Positions 8,570 to 17,498 of a stretch of DNA of 64,000 bases are shown one piece after another; position 1 is the first letter of the stretch, and the number at the start of each line of letters is the position of its first letter. The stretch is taken from positions 1 to 64,000 of the forward strand of contig CALKXD010000014.1 in the NCBI GenBank assembly GCA_938003855.1, read 5' to 3'. The stretch comes from an uncultured Granulosicoccaceae bacterium (GTDB lineage: Bacteria > Pseudomonadota > Gammaproteobacteria > Granulosicoccales > Granulosicoccaceae). Both the position numbers and the translations under genes were made by a program. The notes beneath the pieces are model-generated. The model was not told the origin of the DNA. It saw only the letters and a list, made by a program, of their open reading frames with translations, and did not search any database.

Positions 8570-9298
8570 ATGAATACACGGGCAAGACAGCAACTGGCAC
8601 CGACCGGTGTCCTGCGCACTGCCGTTAATATGGCCAACTTTCTGCTCATCACCGGTGAGACTGTCGACGGTGAAGCCGACGGCGTCTCACCCGATCTGGC
8701 CAGGGCGATCGCCGCTGAACTCGGCGTGGAGGCTGTCATGGTGCCATTCAAAGGTCCCGGTGAAGTCGCCGATGCAATTACCGACAACAGCTGGGACATC
8801 GGCAATATTGCGGCAGAGCCGGAGCGTGCAAAAACCATTGCCTTCAGCCCTGCCTACTGTGAAATACAGGCCACGTATATGCTGCCCCCCGGCTCCGCAA
8901 TTACCGATCAGAGCCAGATCGATGTTGCCGGTAACCGCATCGCCGTGAAAGAACGCGCCGCCTATGATCTATGGCTCACCGACAACCTCAGGCACGCACA
9001 ACTGGTCCGCGTCGACAGCATCGACAACTCCTTCAACACATTCGTCAGCGACAACCTTGAAGTACTTGCCGGGTTACGCCCGGCATTGCTCAAGCAGCAA
9101 CAGAAACTGCCTGGCGCTACCATCATGGACAGCAGCTTTACCGCAGTTCAGCAGTCCGTCGGGTGTCGGCCGGAGCATCATCATGGGACGGCGTTTTTGC
9201 AGGAATTTATCCACCACGCTATCAGCAGCGGCCTGATCGCCTCATTAATAGACAAGCACGGCGTTACCGGAAAACTATCGGTAGCGCCACTGCCCTAA
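8570..9298 (+). CDS. Family 3 solute-binding-like protein without signal peptide
   Basis: A 242-residue protein with the fold signatures of amino-acid (family 3) substrate-binding proteins: GVLRTAVNMANFLL, the DGVSPDLARAIAAELGVEA motif near residue 35-55, WDIGNIAAEPERAKTIAFSPAYCEIQATYMLPPGS near 75-110. Unlike transporter components it begins directly with MNTRARQQLAPTG and has no signal sequence, and no permease or ATPase lies nearby. It may be a cytoplasmic ligand-binding or enzymatic derivative, or it may come from a loss of the export signal. It converges on the GHMP kinase gene, with only 2 bases between stops. Confidence 0.8.
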   Translation: MNTRARQQLAPTGVLRTAVNMANFLLITGETVDGEADGVSPDLARAIAAELGVEAVMVPFKGPGEVADAITDNSWDIGNIAAEPERAKTIAFSPAYCEIQATYMLPPGSAITDQSQIDVAGNRIAVKERAAYDLWLTDNLRHAQLVRVDSIDNSFNTFVSDNLEVLAGLRPALLKQQQKLPGATIMDSSFTAVQQSVGCRPEHHHGTAFLQEFIHHAISSGLIASLIDKHGVTGKLSVAPLP

Positions 9299-9300
9299 CG

Positions 9301-10305
9301 CTAGTACTGCGGCTTCAGTAACACACAGCCAATCGTGTCCATAGCCCGGCGGAGATCATCGAACTGACGCTGATCCCGATAACTGCCGACAATAGCACCA
9401 CCTGACCCGGCGTACTTCGCAGACGCGCCGACCGAACGCGCCACAGAGATCATTTCGGTGTGCCGGGGATTCAGTACGCACATGGCATCGCGCAGATCAA
9501 AATTGTGATTAATTGCATTGAAAAGTGCTGCATCATCGCGCTGATCAAGTGCCACCGCGGCCTGATCTGTCAGAGCAGCAAACCGCACCATAGTCTCATG
9601 CACAACACGATCACCCTTCTCGTAGCGCGTGCGTAAATCATTGTGAAACACTTCGGTCGGCTCGCTGGTGTCTGGTCGATAGGCCAGATAAAGCGGCGGC
9701 AGTGCACTGACCTCCAGGGACGTGTATCGACCGCATTCATAGCCCGCAATCTGCTCCATTGCCTGCTTGCTGAAGTCCATCTGCACCAGCCCTTCATAGA
9801 TCTGTATGACCCTGTCCTGCAACCCACCGGCGATCCCGAGTTCGTCGCGTTCAACAGACAGCACCAGTGACGGCTGTACCACCTTGTCTATCGACACGGT
9901 GTAGAACTGCATCAACGCCCTGAGCGTCGCAACAATTATCGCACTGGAACCAGCCAGCCCCACCTGTTGCGGGATAGTCGAGTCATAGCGAATGGTAAAG
10001 TTTCTTTCGTGAAGCGGTTGGGCCGTTGCATCACAGTAGTCAAAAAAACGCTTTATGGTGGCCTTAATTAACCGTACGCCGCCGTAGTAGCCGTGCCTGC
10101 CAACACTGCTGTGCAGCTCGTTGATCGACGCATAAATCGACATATCCGACGCCTGTGGCAGGATCTCCAGTTGCGGAGATTCCACAAGCCATACACTGGC
10201 GGCAAAATTCTTTACCGAAAACGCAATCGTTTTACCGTAGTAGCCATCAGAAGGGTTGCCAATTAAGCCGGCACGTGCAAATGCCTGAGTAAATATTTCT
10301 GACAT
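9301..10305 (-). CDS. GHMP kinase, glucuronokinase-like
   Basis: A 334-residue sugar kinase of the GHMP superfamily. The N-terminus (ARAGLIGNPSDGYYGKTIAFSVKNFAASV) and the segment ERDELGIAGGLQDRVIQIYEGLVQMDF strongly recall plant glucuronokinase, which makes glucuronic acid 1-phosphate. The ATP-binding motif is PQQVGLAGSSAIIVA near residue 112-126, and motif 3 is AGSGGAIVG near the C-terminus. The preferred start is the ATG at 10305, one base after the TGA of the uridylyltransferase gene; a GTG at 10317 would overlap that gene. Tight coupling to a UTP-sugar-1-P uridylyltransferase supports a kinase that feeds it. The exact sugar is inferred, not shown. Confidence 0.85.
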   Translation of the reverse strand: MSEIFTQAFARAGLIGNPSDGYYGKTIAFSVKNFAASVWLVESPQLEILPQASDMSIYASINELHSSVGRHGYYGGVRLIKATIKRFFDYCDATAQPLHERNFTIRYDSTIPQQVGLAGSSAIIVATLRALMQFYTVSIDKVVQPSLVLSVERDELGIAGGLQDRVIQIYEGLVQMDFSKQAMEQIAGYECGRYTSLEVSALPPLYLAYRPDTSEPTEVFHNDLRTRYEKGDRVVHETMVRFAALTDQAAVALDQRDDAALFNAINHNFDLRDAMCVLNPRHTEMISVARSVGASAKYAGSGGAIVGSYRDQRQFDDLRRAMDTIGCVLLKPQY

Positions 10306-10306
10306 A

Positions 10307-11209
10307 TCAGTTGACACTGTCGGCGGTCAGCTGTAGCAGGCGCTCTCTGACCGCACCACCACAATGCGGATCGGCAAGTGCCGCCTCTATAAACGCCACG
10401 TAATAGGAGTCAAAGTTGCCGACATCGTAGCGTTTTTCATGCTCTGCCAGTGGCACTCCAAGCACGAGCCCGCCAGCGCGTATAACACTGCGCAAGGCAT
10501 CAGTCAGCTGAATTTCACCACCAACACCCGGTGGGGTTTTTTCCAGATGGTCAAACACCGTTGGCTGACAGATATAGCGTGCTGCAATCGCAAATTGGCT
10601 CGGGGCATTATCTGCTGAAGGTTTCTCGACCAGATCGGTCAGCGTAAATGCCTCATCGCCGTCAACATAGCCCGTTTTCAGTTCAGCGACACCGTATCGA
10701 TTCACCCGCGTGAGAGGCACATGCTGAAAGGCAATGACTGCATCGGCATTGTTGTCGTCAAAAACCCGTAACATCCGCTTGCATAAAGACGCCTCTGTGT
10801 TGAGTCCGATCATCGCATCGCCAAGCGCCACCACAAACGGCTGATCGCCGACGGCGTCACGCGCACACAACACCGCATGGCCTAATCCGTCCTGCTGTTG
10901 CTGCAATACGTAGCTAATTGAGGTAGCTGCCGACAGAAACCCTACGGCATCAGCAAGTTGATGCTTGTTATCATGATGCAGTAAATCAAGCAGCGCCTGA
11001 TCGTGGCGAAAATGATCTTCGATGCATGCTTTCCCATCGCTGGTGATCATCACAATGTCACTGACACCGGCATCCTGCATTTCTTCAACCACATGCTGTA
11101 ATACCGGTTTACGACCAAGTGGCAATAGCTCCTTGGCAATGCCTTTGGTCAGTGGCAATAACCGGGTGCCCTTGCCCGCTACCGGAATCACCGCCACGTT
11201 AACCGGCAT
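10307..11209 (-). CDS. UTP--sugar-1-phosphate uridylyltransferase (GalU-like)
   Basis: A 300-residue nucleotidyltransferase. The N-terminal GAGTR-like signature reads VAVIPVAGKGTRLLPLTKGIAKELLPL, followed by KPVLQHVVEEM, FVVALGDAMIG, DLVEKPSADNAPS and GGEIQLTDALRS, all typical of GalU. It joins a sugar 1-phosphate to UTP to give UDP-sugar. The ATG at 11209 is chosen because CGGAG lies 5 bases before it; the track start at 11242 lacks a ribosome site. It lies between the GH31 glycosidase and the glucuronokinase-like kinase, which suggests UDP-glucuronate or a related UDP-sugar rather than housekeeping UDP-glucose. Confidence 0.88.
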   Translation of the reverse strand: MPVNVAVIPVAGKGTRLLPLTKGIAKELLPLGRKPVLQHVVEEMQDAGVSDIVMITSDGKACIEDHFRHDQALLDLLHHDNKHQLADAVGFLSAATSISYVLQQQQDGLGHAVLCARDAVGDQPFVVALGDAMIGLNTEASLCKRMLRVFDDNNADAVIAFQHVPLTRVNRYGVAELKTGYVDGDEAFTLTDLVEKPSADNAPSQFAIAARYICQPTVFDHLEKTPPGVGGEIQLTDALRSVIRAGGLVLGVPLAEHEKRYDVGNFDSYYVAFIEAALADPHCGGAVRERLLQLTADSVN

Positions 11210-11278
11210 AGTCACTCCGGAACTGATGGTTGCATTGATCACTGTTAAACAAACTGATGTCCCTCAGGTTATCTCGTA

Positions 11279-13669
11279 TTATGTGGTTTTAATGTCGAGT
11301 TCACGTCCGGCCAAACCGACCACCGCAATCTCTATAACCGGCCCATCCGGCCATTGTCGAGGAGCGCTGACCTGCACACGATGAGTGGTACACCGGACAG
11401 TCACCGTTACGGTGGCAGCGGCGGTGTCGCGATAATCCCATGACTCACCATCGTCATAAAAAAGCTCCTGCTGAAAGCTCTGCTCACCTGGCATTGCAAA
11501 TACACTGATGCAAATGCGGGTCGCATTGTGAGGCTCATTATCGGGCCAGTCAGTGGCAATCGGGATAATCGCGCCAGCACGGACAAACACCGGCAAGTCA
11601 CCAAGCGCCGAGGCGACTTGTATTGTCGTCCCGCCCACATGCATAGCCACGGGGTTTAGCACGCATTCATCAGCGGGTTTCCACTGATACCACAGCGCAT
11701 TACCGTCAGGCAGGTAGACACTGCGGGATATCGCACCGGCCTCCACGACAGGCGCAACCAGTACGGTCTCGCCCACCAGAAACTGGCTTTGCTCATCGAT
11801 ACATTGTGGATCATTGTGAAAGTAGATCAACGGTGTGATGACCGGAATACCCACGTTATGCGCACACCATGATAAATGATACAACCAAGGCAAAAAACGA
11901 TAACGCAGGCGCAGATTGTCGCGCACCAGTGACGCGACTTCAGCGTGCATCCATGGTGTAGTGGCACGACTTTCCTCATCAGTGATGTTCTGTTCGCTGC
12001 CAATCACAGCACCGGGTTTCCAGGAGTTCATCACCGCACGTGGATGCAGCGCCATCATCTCCACCCAGCGGCACAGTAATTCGGCAGACGGCCGCGGCCC
12101 ATCGAAGCCGCCGATATCATGGCCCACCAGCGGCATACCGGACAAACTCATCGATAGGCCGTTGGCCAGATTCCATCGCAACGTGTGCCACGAAGTTTTG
12201 TTGTCGCCACTCCAGGTTTGCGCATAGCGGGAGATACCTGCGGGTCCGGCGCGCGAAATTGTATAGGGGCGCAGCGACGGTTGCAGTTTGATGGCCGCTT
12301 CAAAGCTCGCGCGGATCATTAACAGTGCTTGCAACGGTCGAACCTGCATAGCCGGTAAACCGTGCCCAAAGCCATGCAGCGTTGCGCCTTCATTCCATAG
12401 CTCACACTCGTTGTTATCATTCCAGGTGGCACTGAAGCCCGCGCCTAAGACTTGTCTGGCCACGCCATTCTGCCACCAGTCTATGGTTTGCGGGTGTGTG
12501 AAGTCGAGGCTGGCACCGGGCCCTCCCCAGAACATCTCAATAGCAGGGTTGCCATCGGCGTCGGAGATAAAGCCGTCAAATGCGGCGACTTCGGCAAACG
12601 CCGGATGCTCCTTGAGCAGTACCGGTTTAATGTTTGCACAACTGTGTAAACCGGCACGCTGCAGCGCACTGAAAAAAGCATCCCGATCAGGGAATTTACG
12701 GGTATTCCAGGTAAATACATAACGTCTGCCATCATCGCCGGTGGTATAACCAGAGCCGGAGTGAAGGGCACTGATCGGTAGATCGCGCTGCCGGCACTGC
12801 GCGACAAAATCGAGCATCACCGCCTGAGCATTATCGGAGTCGGCATGATGCATTGAGGTAAATGCAAAGCCAGACGCCCAGCGCGGTTGCAGGTGCGGTT
12901 TTCCAACTAACCGCTGGAAACGCGGCACCACCCCGGACAACGCTGGGCCGCAAACCACATAATAGACCAGTGCATTTTCGTAGACCTCAACACTTCGATA
13001 GTGATCGTGATAGTTAGAGTGCTCAGCACCCAGATCAATAGCAAGTTCTGACAACGTGTCGTAAAACACACCGCAGTAACGATTCGCCTGATCACCGACA
13101 ATTATCCATGGCACATGCTTATAGAGTGGATCAGAAGTTTCGGCATTATAGCCAAGCGCATCGGTCTGCAGACATCGAAAGCGTCTCCCGGTACGATCAA
13201 GTGCCCCGGACTTATCACCAAGCCCAAGATGACGGTGGTCAGTTGCGCGACTTTGCGCATGATGAAACTGACCGCGATCACGCAGATACCGATAGGCCCC
13301 CATAGCACGGTCCTGTACGACGGTGGTCCATTCACCGTCGACGCAATGACTCACATGCAGCGCTAATGATTGTTTCTGCAAGCGCACTTTGAGGGTCGCC
13401 GATGACAGCACCAACCCGCTATCATCTACCGCCGAGGCGGGACAGGTGAAGCCGGAATTATCCAGTCGCGGTCGGCCCTGCCAGGGTACCTCGCCCGCCG
13501 GCGCCACCATCCAGCTGTTGGCTACCGCGAAACCGGTATCAGGCACAATGGCGATGCGGCACAGCCAGCTCTCGAGTATATCCAGCCGCAGCGAATAGCC
13601 GCCGTTGAGTGTAGCCGTCGCCCCATGACCGTTCGCGGTCAGTGCAGATCGAGCCTCAATTACAGTCAT
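11279..13669 (-). CDS. Glycoside hydrolase family 31
   Basis: A 796-residue alpha-glycosidase of family GH31 (alpha-glucosidase/alpha-xylosidase group). Order of parts: N-terminal beta domain (about 1-250), TIM barrel (about 255-620), C-terminal beta domains. The catalytic nucleophile is Asp418 in FSATWNDNNE and the acid/base Asp489 in RYAQTWSGDNKTSW; GHDIGGFDG follows. No signal peptide, so it should act in the cytoplasm on imported oligosaccharides. It is the first gene of the set with the uridylyltransferase and the GHMP kinase, suggesting that the released sugar is activated by them. Substrate not decided by sequence. Confidence 0.93.
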   Translation of the reverse strand: MTVIEARSALTANGHGATATLNGGYSLRLDILESWLCRIAIVPDTGFAVANSWMVAPAGEVPWQGRPRLDNSGFTCPASAVDDSGLVLSSATLKVRLQKQSLALHVSHCVDGEWTTVVQDRAMGAYRYLRDRGQFHHAQSRATDHRHLGLGDKSGALDRTGRRFRCLQTDALGYNAETSDPLYKHVPWIIVGDQANRYCGVFYDTLSELAIDLGAEHSNYHDHYRSVEVYENALVYYVVCGPALSGVVPRFQRLVGKPHLQPRWASGFAFTSMHHADSDNAQAVMLDFVAQCRQRDLPISALHSGSGYTTGDDGRRYVFTWNTRKFPDRDAFFSALQRAGLHSCANIKPVLLKEHPAFAEVAAFDGFISDADGNPAIEMFWGGPGASLDFTHPQTIDWWQNGVARQVLGAGFSATWNDNNECELWNEGATLHGFGHGLPAMQVRPLQALLMIRASFEAAIKLQPSLRPYTISRAGPAGISRYAQTWSGDNKTSWHTLRWNLANGLSMSLSGMPLVGHDIGGFDGPRPSAELLCRWVEMMALHPRAVMNSWKPGAVIGSEQNITDEESRATTPWMHAEVASLVRDNLRLRYRFLPWLYHLSWCAHNVGIPVITPLIYFHNDPQCIDEQSQFLVGETVLVAPVVEAGAISRSVYLPDGNALWYQWKPADECVLNPVAMHVGGTTIQVASALGDLPVFVRAGAIIPIATDWPDNEPHNATRICISVFAMPGEQSFQQELFYDDGESWDYRDTAAATVTVTVRCTTHRVQVSAPRQWPDGPVIEIAVVGLAGRELDIKTT

Positions 13670-13809
13670 TTGATAAGCCGTTGTAATAACATTTAATTGT
13701 TGAACAACACCATTGGCCCCTTACCATCGCACAGCTGACCACGGTTAGTTGGAAGCGCGCGAAATCGAGAACCCGCTGCGCGATCCCGACAGCGACGGTG
13801 CCTACCCGG

Positions 13810-14727
13810 TTATTTGGCAGCAGAACGCATGCGCTGAATAATATCCGCATAGCCGCGACGGTAATCCGGATAGATAAAGTCATAGCCGGTTTCAAGCAAA
13901 CGACTGTTATTGCAGCGTTTGCTGCCAGCGATCCGGTTGACCGATGCGGGGTTACCACGCTGCTCTATCGCCAACCCCAAAGTATCGGCTATAAAGCGCT
14001 CCACGTCAGTGCTGGTGGCCGGACAGCAGTCTGACGCCAGATAAATCTCATCCAGACTGACACTGCGGTCCGTCAGTTCAACCAGATGTGCCAGCACGGC
14101 CGCGCAGTCCTGCACATGAATACGGTTGGTATAAGCGGTTGATATTTCCCGGCTGCCTTGTCCCGCAGCAACGCGGTTTATCATGCGCAATCGATCCGGT
14201 CCATAGATTCCACTAAATCGCACACAACAGCCAACACCGCTGGCGCGCGTCAGCGCCTCACCCTCGAGCATTACCTGGCCGTTGAAGCGCGTCGGCTCAG
14301 TGGGCGACCTTTCATCAACCTCAGTGCCATCGTTCTGATGATAAACGCCGGTTGATGATACAAAAAAGAATCGCTTCAGTGGCCATCTCGAATGGGCCAG
14401 CGCCGCCCGCACATTTGCCACGCCGTCGACATAGGCGGCGCGGTAGTCCTTTTCATTGAATGCGGCTGCAGCAAGGCTGTAAATAACGACATCGGCCTGC
14501 AGTTCAGCCAAAAACACCAGACTGGCCGGGTCACTGACATCGGCACGGTATGCCTCAATTGTCGCAGGCAACACATTGGTATTTCGGCGCACACCAACTA
14601 CAGAGTGTCCGCTACGCTGCAACCGCCCGGCACAACGCACCCCGATATCTCCACAACCGATGATCACCACCTTCAAGCGCTTCAACTCCCGTGCAAAGAC
14701 CCCATGATAAACCGGTTTGTCCGCCAC
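13810..14727 (-). CDS. NAD(P)-dependent SDR epimerase-like protein (YeeZ-like)
   Basis: A 305-residue extended short-chain dehydrogenase/epimerase. The Rossmann motif LKVVIIGCGDIGVRCAGRL is near residue 18-36 and the active-site region FFFVSSTGVYHQNDG is near 133-147. The tail RCNNSRLLETGYDFIYPDYRRGY is typical of the YeeZ/SDR family. Substrate is unknown. The track start is a GTG; the first 16 residues before the Rossmann strand are of uncertain value. It is downstream of no clear partner and divergent from the DUF2237 gene. Family call good, specific function not. Confidence 0.85.
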   Translation of the reverse strand: MADKPVYHGVFARELKRLKVVIIGCGDIGVRCAGRLQRSGHSVVGVRRNTNVLPATIEAYRADVSDPASLVFLAELQADVVIYSLAAAAFNEKDYRAAYVDGVANVRAALAHSRWPLKRFFFVSSTGVYHQNDGTEVDERSPTEPTRFNGQVMLEGEALTRASGVGCCVRFSGIYGPDRLRMINRVAAGQGSREISTAYTNRIHVQDCAAVLAHLVELTDRSVSLDEIYLASDCCPATSTDVERFIADTLGLAIEQRGNPASVNRIAGSKRCNNSRLLETGYDFIYPDYRRGYADIIQRMRSAAK

Positions 14728-14828
14728 CCCCTAACGCTGCCGGGCAACGCAAAGAACACGACACCGGCCGTTGACGCATCGTGCACCGCAACACGATACA
14801 CTCTACGACTCTGTTTTTTACATCGGCA

Positions 14829-15215
14829 ATGATTATGACCCCTCAGGAACCTGCGCAAAATGTCCTCGGCGAACCGCTGCAGCCATGTGGATTCGATCCG
14901 GACACCGGATTCTACCGCGACGGCTGCTGCAACACCGGACCTGAAGATCGTGGTTCACACACGGTCTGTGTTTCGGTCACGGATGAATTTCTAAGCTTCA
15001 GTGCTGCCCGCGGCAATGACCTCTCCACGGCCATGCCGGCCTACGGGTTTCCCGGCTTAAAAGAAGGCGATCGCTGGTGCCTGTGCGCAAGTCGCTGGAT
15101 GGAATCGTATCAGGCCGGCGTTGCACCGCGGGTTTTCGTACAGAGCACCCATGAACGCGCACTCGAACTGATTCCACTGGAAGCACTGACCTCGAAGGCT
15201 GCTGATCTCAACTGA
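14829..15215 (+). CDS. DUF2237 family protein
   Basis: A 128-residue protein of the DUF2237 family: NVLGEPLQPCGFDPDTGFYRDGCC at the N-terminus, then GSHTVCVSVTDEFLSFSAARGNDLSTAMP and GLKEGDRWCLCASRW. These segments are highly conserved in the family, with three to four cysteines that could bind a metal. Function is unknown. The track begins at 14781, but the ATG at 14829 or the one two codons later gives the usual family start. It converges on the BtuF-like gene. Confidence 0.88.
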   Translation: MIMTPQEPAQNVLGEPLQPCGFDPDTGFYRDGCCNTGPEDRGSHTVCVSVTDEFLSFSAARGNDLSTAMPAYGFPGLKEGDRWCLCASRWMESYQAGVAPRVFVQSTHERALELIPLEALTSKAADLN

Positions 15216-15375
15216 CGCGTATGCCGGTGTACGGTAACGCCAATGGTAACCGGCAGGTTTATCGGGAAGCCGGTTTACACTACTGATGATCCTTAATCTT
15301 TACCGGGCGTATCCTGCGATTCAGTTGCCCTGACAGCGACACCGGACAGCCTTATCGCCTACCGCAGCATAGGGC

Positions 15376-16185
15376 TTAACCACGCGCTTCCACGGCCCCA
15401 CCTATAATCGACTGCAACGCGGCCAGGCCTTCGGTTAACGCCGCCGGCCCGGGCTGCAGGATTACCGGTGATTTTATTTCATGCAACTGGTCGTCTGCAA
15501 CGGCGCGTATAGACCCCCAGCCAGGTCGGGCAGCGACTTTGTCAGGGCGAAATTTTTTGCCACACCAGGACCCGATAATAATGTCCGGGTTAGCATCGAT
15601 GACCCGCTGCGGATCGGCAATAATACGGTCCTTGCCGTGCGAGCAAAGCCCAAGCTCGGCAAAGCAATCGCGACCACCGGCAATCTGTACTAACTCCGAC
15701 ACCCAGCGGATCGCAGAGATCATTGGCTCATCCCATTCTTCAAAATAGACCGCCGGGGTAAAGTCCAGTTGCTTTGCCTGCTCAGATGCCCGGTGCAGCG
15801 CGTCGCTGTATTCCGACACCAGAGCCTGCCCTTTATCGGTAGCCCCGACCAGGCTTGCCAACTGCAGGATCATGTTCAGTATTTCACCCACCGACCGGTG
15901 GTTAAGCAATAGCACATTAGCACCCAGCTTAATCAGGTCGCGGGCGATATCAGCCTGCAGATCGGAAAAGCCAATAACCAGATCTGGCTGAAGATCCATA
16001 ATTTTATCGATTTTCGCCGACGTAAAGGCAGAGACACGCGGTTTCTCCCGACGCGCCTGCGGGGGTCTTACCGTGAAGCCAGAGATCCCGACAATGCGAT
16101 CCTGCTCACCCAGTAAATAGAGGGTTTCGGTGGTTTCCTCGGTCAGGCAAACGATGCGCTCCGGGTAATGTGCTTTGAGACGCAT
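15376..16185 (-). CDS. BtuF-like cobalamin/iron-siderophore-type binding protein without signal peptide
   Basis: A 269-residue protein with the class III helical-backbone binding fold: RIVCLTEETTETLYLLGEQDRIVGIS at the start, KIDKIMDLQPDLVIGFSDLQADIARDLIKLGANVLLL, and DANPDIIIGSWCGKKF. It matches the BtuF-like group often labelled cobalamin-binding protein. There is no signal peptide (MRLKAHYPERIV) and no BtuCD gene nearby, so a normal periplasmic import role is not supported. Conserved Trp and Glu residues (FEEWDEP) suggest that ligand binding is kept. What it binds is unknown. Confidence 0.82.
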   Translation of the reverse strand: MRLKAHYPERIVCLTEETTETLYLLGEQDRIVGISGFTVRPPQARREKPRVSAFTSAKIDKIMDLQPDLVIGFSDLQADIARDLIKLGANVLLLNHRSVGEILNMILQLASLVGATDKGQALVSEYSDALHRASEQAKQLDFTPAVYFEEWDEPMISAIRWVSELVQIAGGRDCFAELGLCSHGKDRIIADPQRVIDANPDIIIGSWCGKKFRPDKVAARPGWGSIRAVADDQLHEIKSPVILQPGPAALTEGLAALQSIIGGAVEARG

Positions 16186-16235
16186 GAGGGAATCCTGTGG
16201 CTGGTCGGCGTAAAAGTACCGGTAGTGTACTTTTC

Positions 16236-17255
16236 TCAGGCACTTTTTGTTGAGGTAACCAGACTCTGCCCGCGCCGCTCAACAATAAGTTGAGCAATAA
16301 AAACAATCAACCCTGCGACCAGCGGCAACAGATAATAGACAAAGCGAAACGCCACCAGTGAGGCCACCAGCTCAGGCTTGGGGACAGTAGTCACCAGCAT
16401 CATCATGCTGCCCTCAAACACACCGACTCCGCCCGGGACATTGGTGATCGCCGCCAGTGCCATGCAAATCAGATAGATACCGAGGAACGCCAGATAGCTC
16501 ATATCGAAGCCTGACGGCAACAGCAGATACATAATAAATGCCGCCAGAAAAACGTCAGTAGCACCCAGCGCTACCTGCCAGAGGGCAATCGCAAAGCGTG
16601 GCAATTTTATTATCAGTGTGCCGATTCTGATCGCCGCGTCCGGCACCAGGCTCCAGCCCAGATAACTCAGTGAGCCGACAATGCAGATAACGCCAAGCAC
16701 TTTGATCGACAGGCCGATCGACAAGCCGGGAATCGAGATATTCTGCAACACACTGGCAGGCTCGGTGACCAACACCACCCCCAACAGCAGGCTGCCACCG
16801 ACAAAGTAGGTCACCACACAAAACACCACCACGCCAGTGATGCGCGCCGGATCAAGCCCCGCAAGACTGTAACCGCGGTAGCGGATAGCTCCGCCCGACA
16901 AGGCGGCAAAGCCAACATTGTGACCTATCGCCGAGGCACTGAACGCGGTTGGTACCATACGCCCCCAGGTCATTGGGAAGCCTACGTGCTTTAACGCCAG
17001 ATAGTCGTACAGCGTAATGAGAATATAACTGCACGCTGTCAGCGCAATAGCAAGTGCCGCCGGAAAAACACCGATCAGGCTCAGATGCAATTTAACGTCT
17101 TCCATGCTGACGCCGTGCAAACTGCGATAAACCACGGCAAGCGCTGCCACAAAGACAATCAGTGAAAGCATGCCCGGCACCCAGGGATGCTTAAGGAGAT
17201 AGAGGATTCGACGCCCGGCCTGTGTCGCCGATGCGTCTGAGTTATTCACTGACAT
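16236..17255 (-). CDS. Integral membrane protein of the UPF0104/lysylphosphatidylglycerol synthase TM family
   Basis: A 339-residue polytopic protein with about eight hydrophobic segments, no soluble domain, and the family pattern AFSASAIGHNVGFAALSGGAIRYRGYS near residue 110-135 and NVPGGVGVFEGSMM near 265. This is the flippase-like membrane half of MprF-type proteins, here without the synthase domain. It may move lipids or cell-wall precursors across the inner membrane, but the substrate is unknown. The gene is 50 bases upstream of the BtuF-like gene on the same strand and is divergent from the isocitrate dehydrogenase gene. Confidence 0.88.
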   Translation of the reverse strand: MSVNNSDASATQAGRRILYLLKHPWVPGMLSLIVFVAALAVVYRSLHGVSMEDVKLHLSLIGVFPAALAIALTACSYILITLYDYLALKHVGFPMTWGRMVPTAFSASAIGHNVGFAALSGGAIRYRGYSLAGLDPARITGVVVFCVVTYFVGGSLLLGVVLVTEPASVLQNISIPGLSIGLSIKVLGVICIVGSLSYLGWSLVPDAAIRIGTLIIKLPRFAIALWQVALGATDVFLAAFIMYLLLPSGFDMSYLAFLGIYLICMALAAITNVPGGVGVFEGSMMMLVTTVPKPELVASLVAFRFVYYLLPLVAGLIVFIAQLIVERRGQSLVTSTKSA

Positions 17256-17498
17256 TCTTGAAACTTCTGCCCGCCTGTTTTTTATTCGAATTATTAGTGT
17301 GCAGCCCGCAAGTCTAGCTTGTTTTGTCGCAGGTTTTCACACATTTATCACTACCGGGATCCCCGATCACCGGGGTACGGCACCTGCTGCGCGCCCCTGT
17401 CACTCCACTGCCAATGCACCCACCATCAACAGTCGGTTGAGCTACAATCCTTGGCGATCAATCAATTAGCGCCTCGACGGCGCAAGGCGAATGCGCAG

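Noticed and set aside
17319-17498. N-terminal 60-codon extension of the isocitrate dehydrogenase ORF
   Set aside because: Cys/His/Arg-rich and unlike a leader; homology with other enzymes starts right after ATG 17499.
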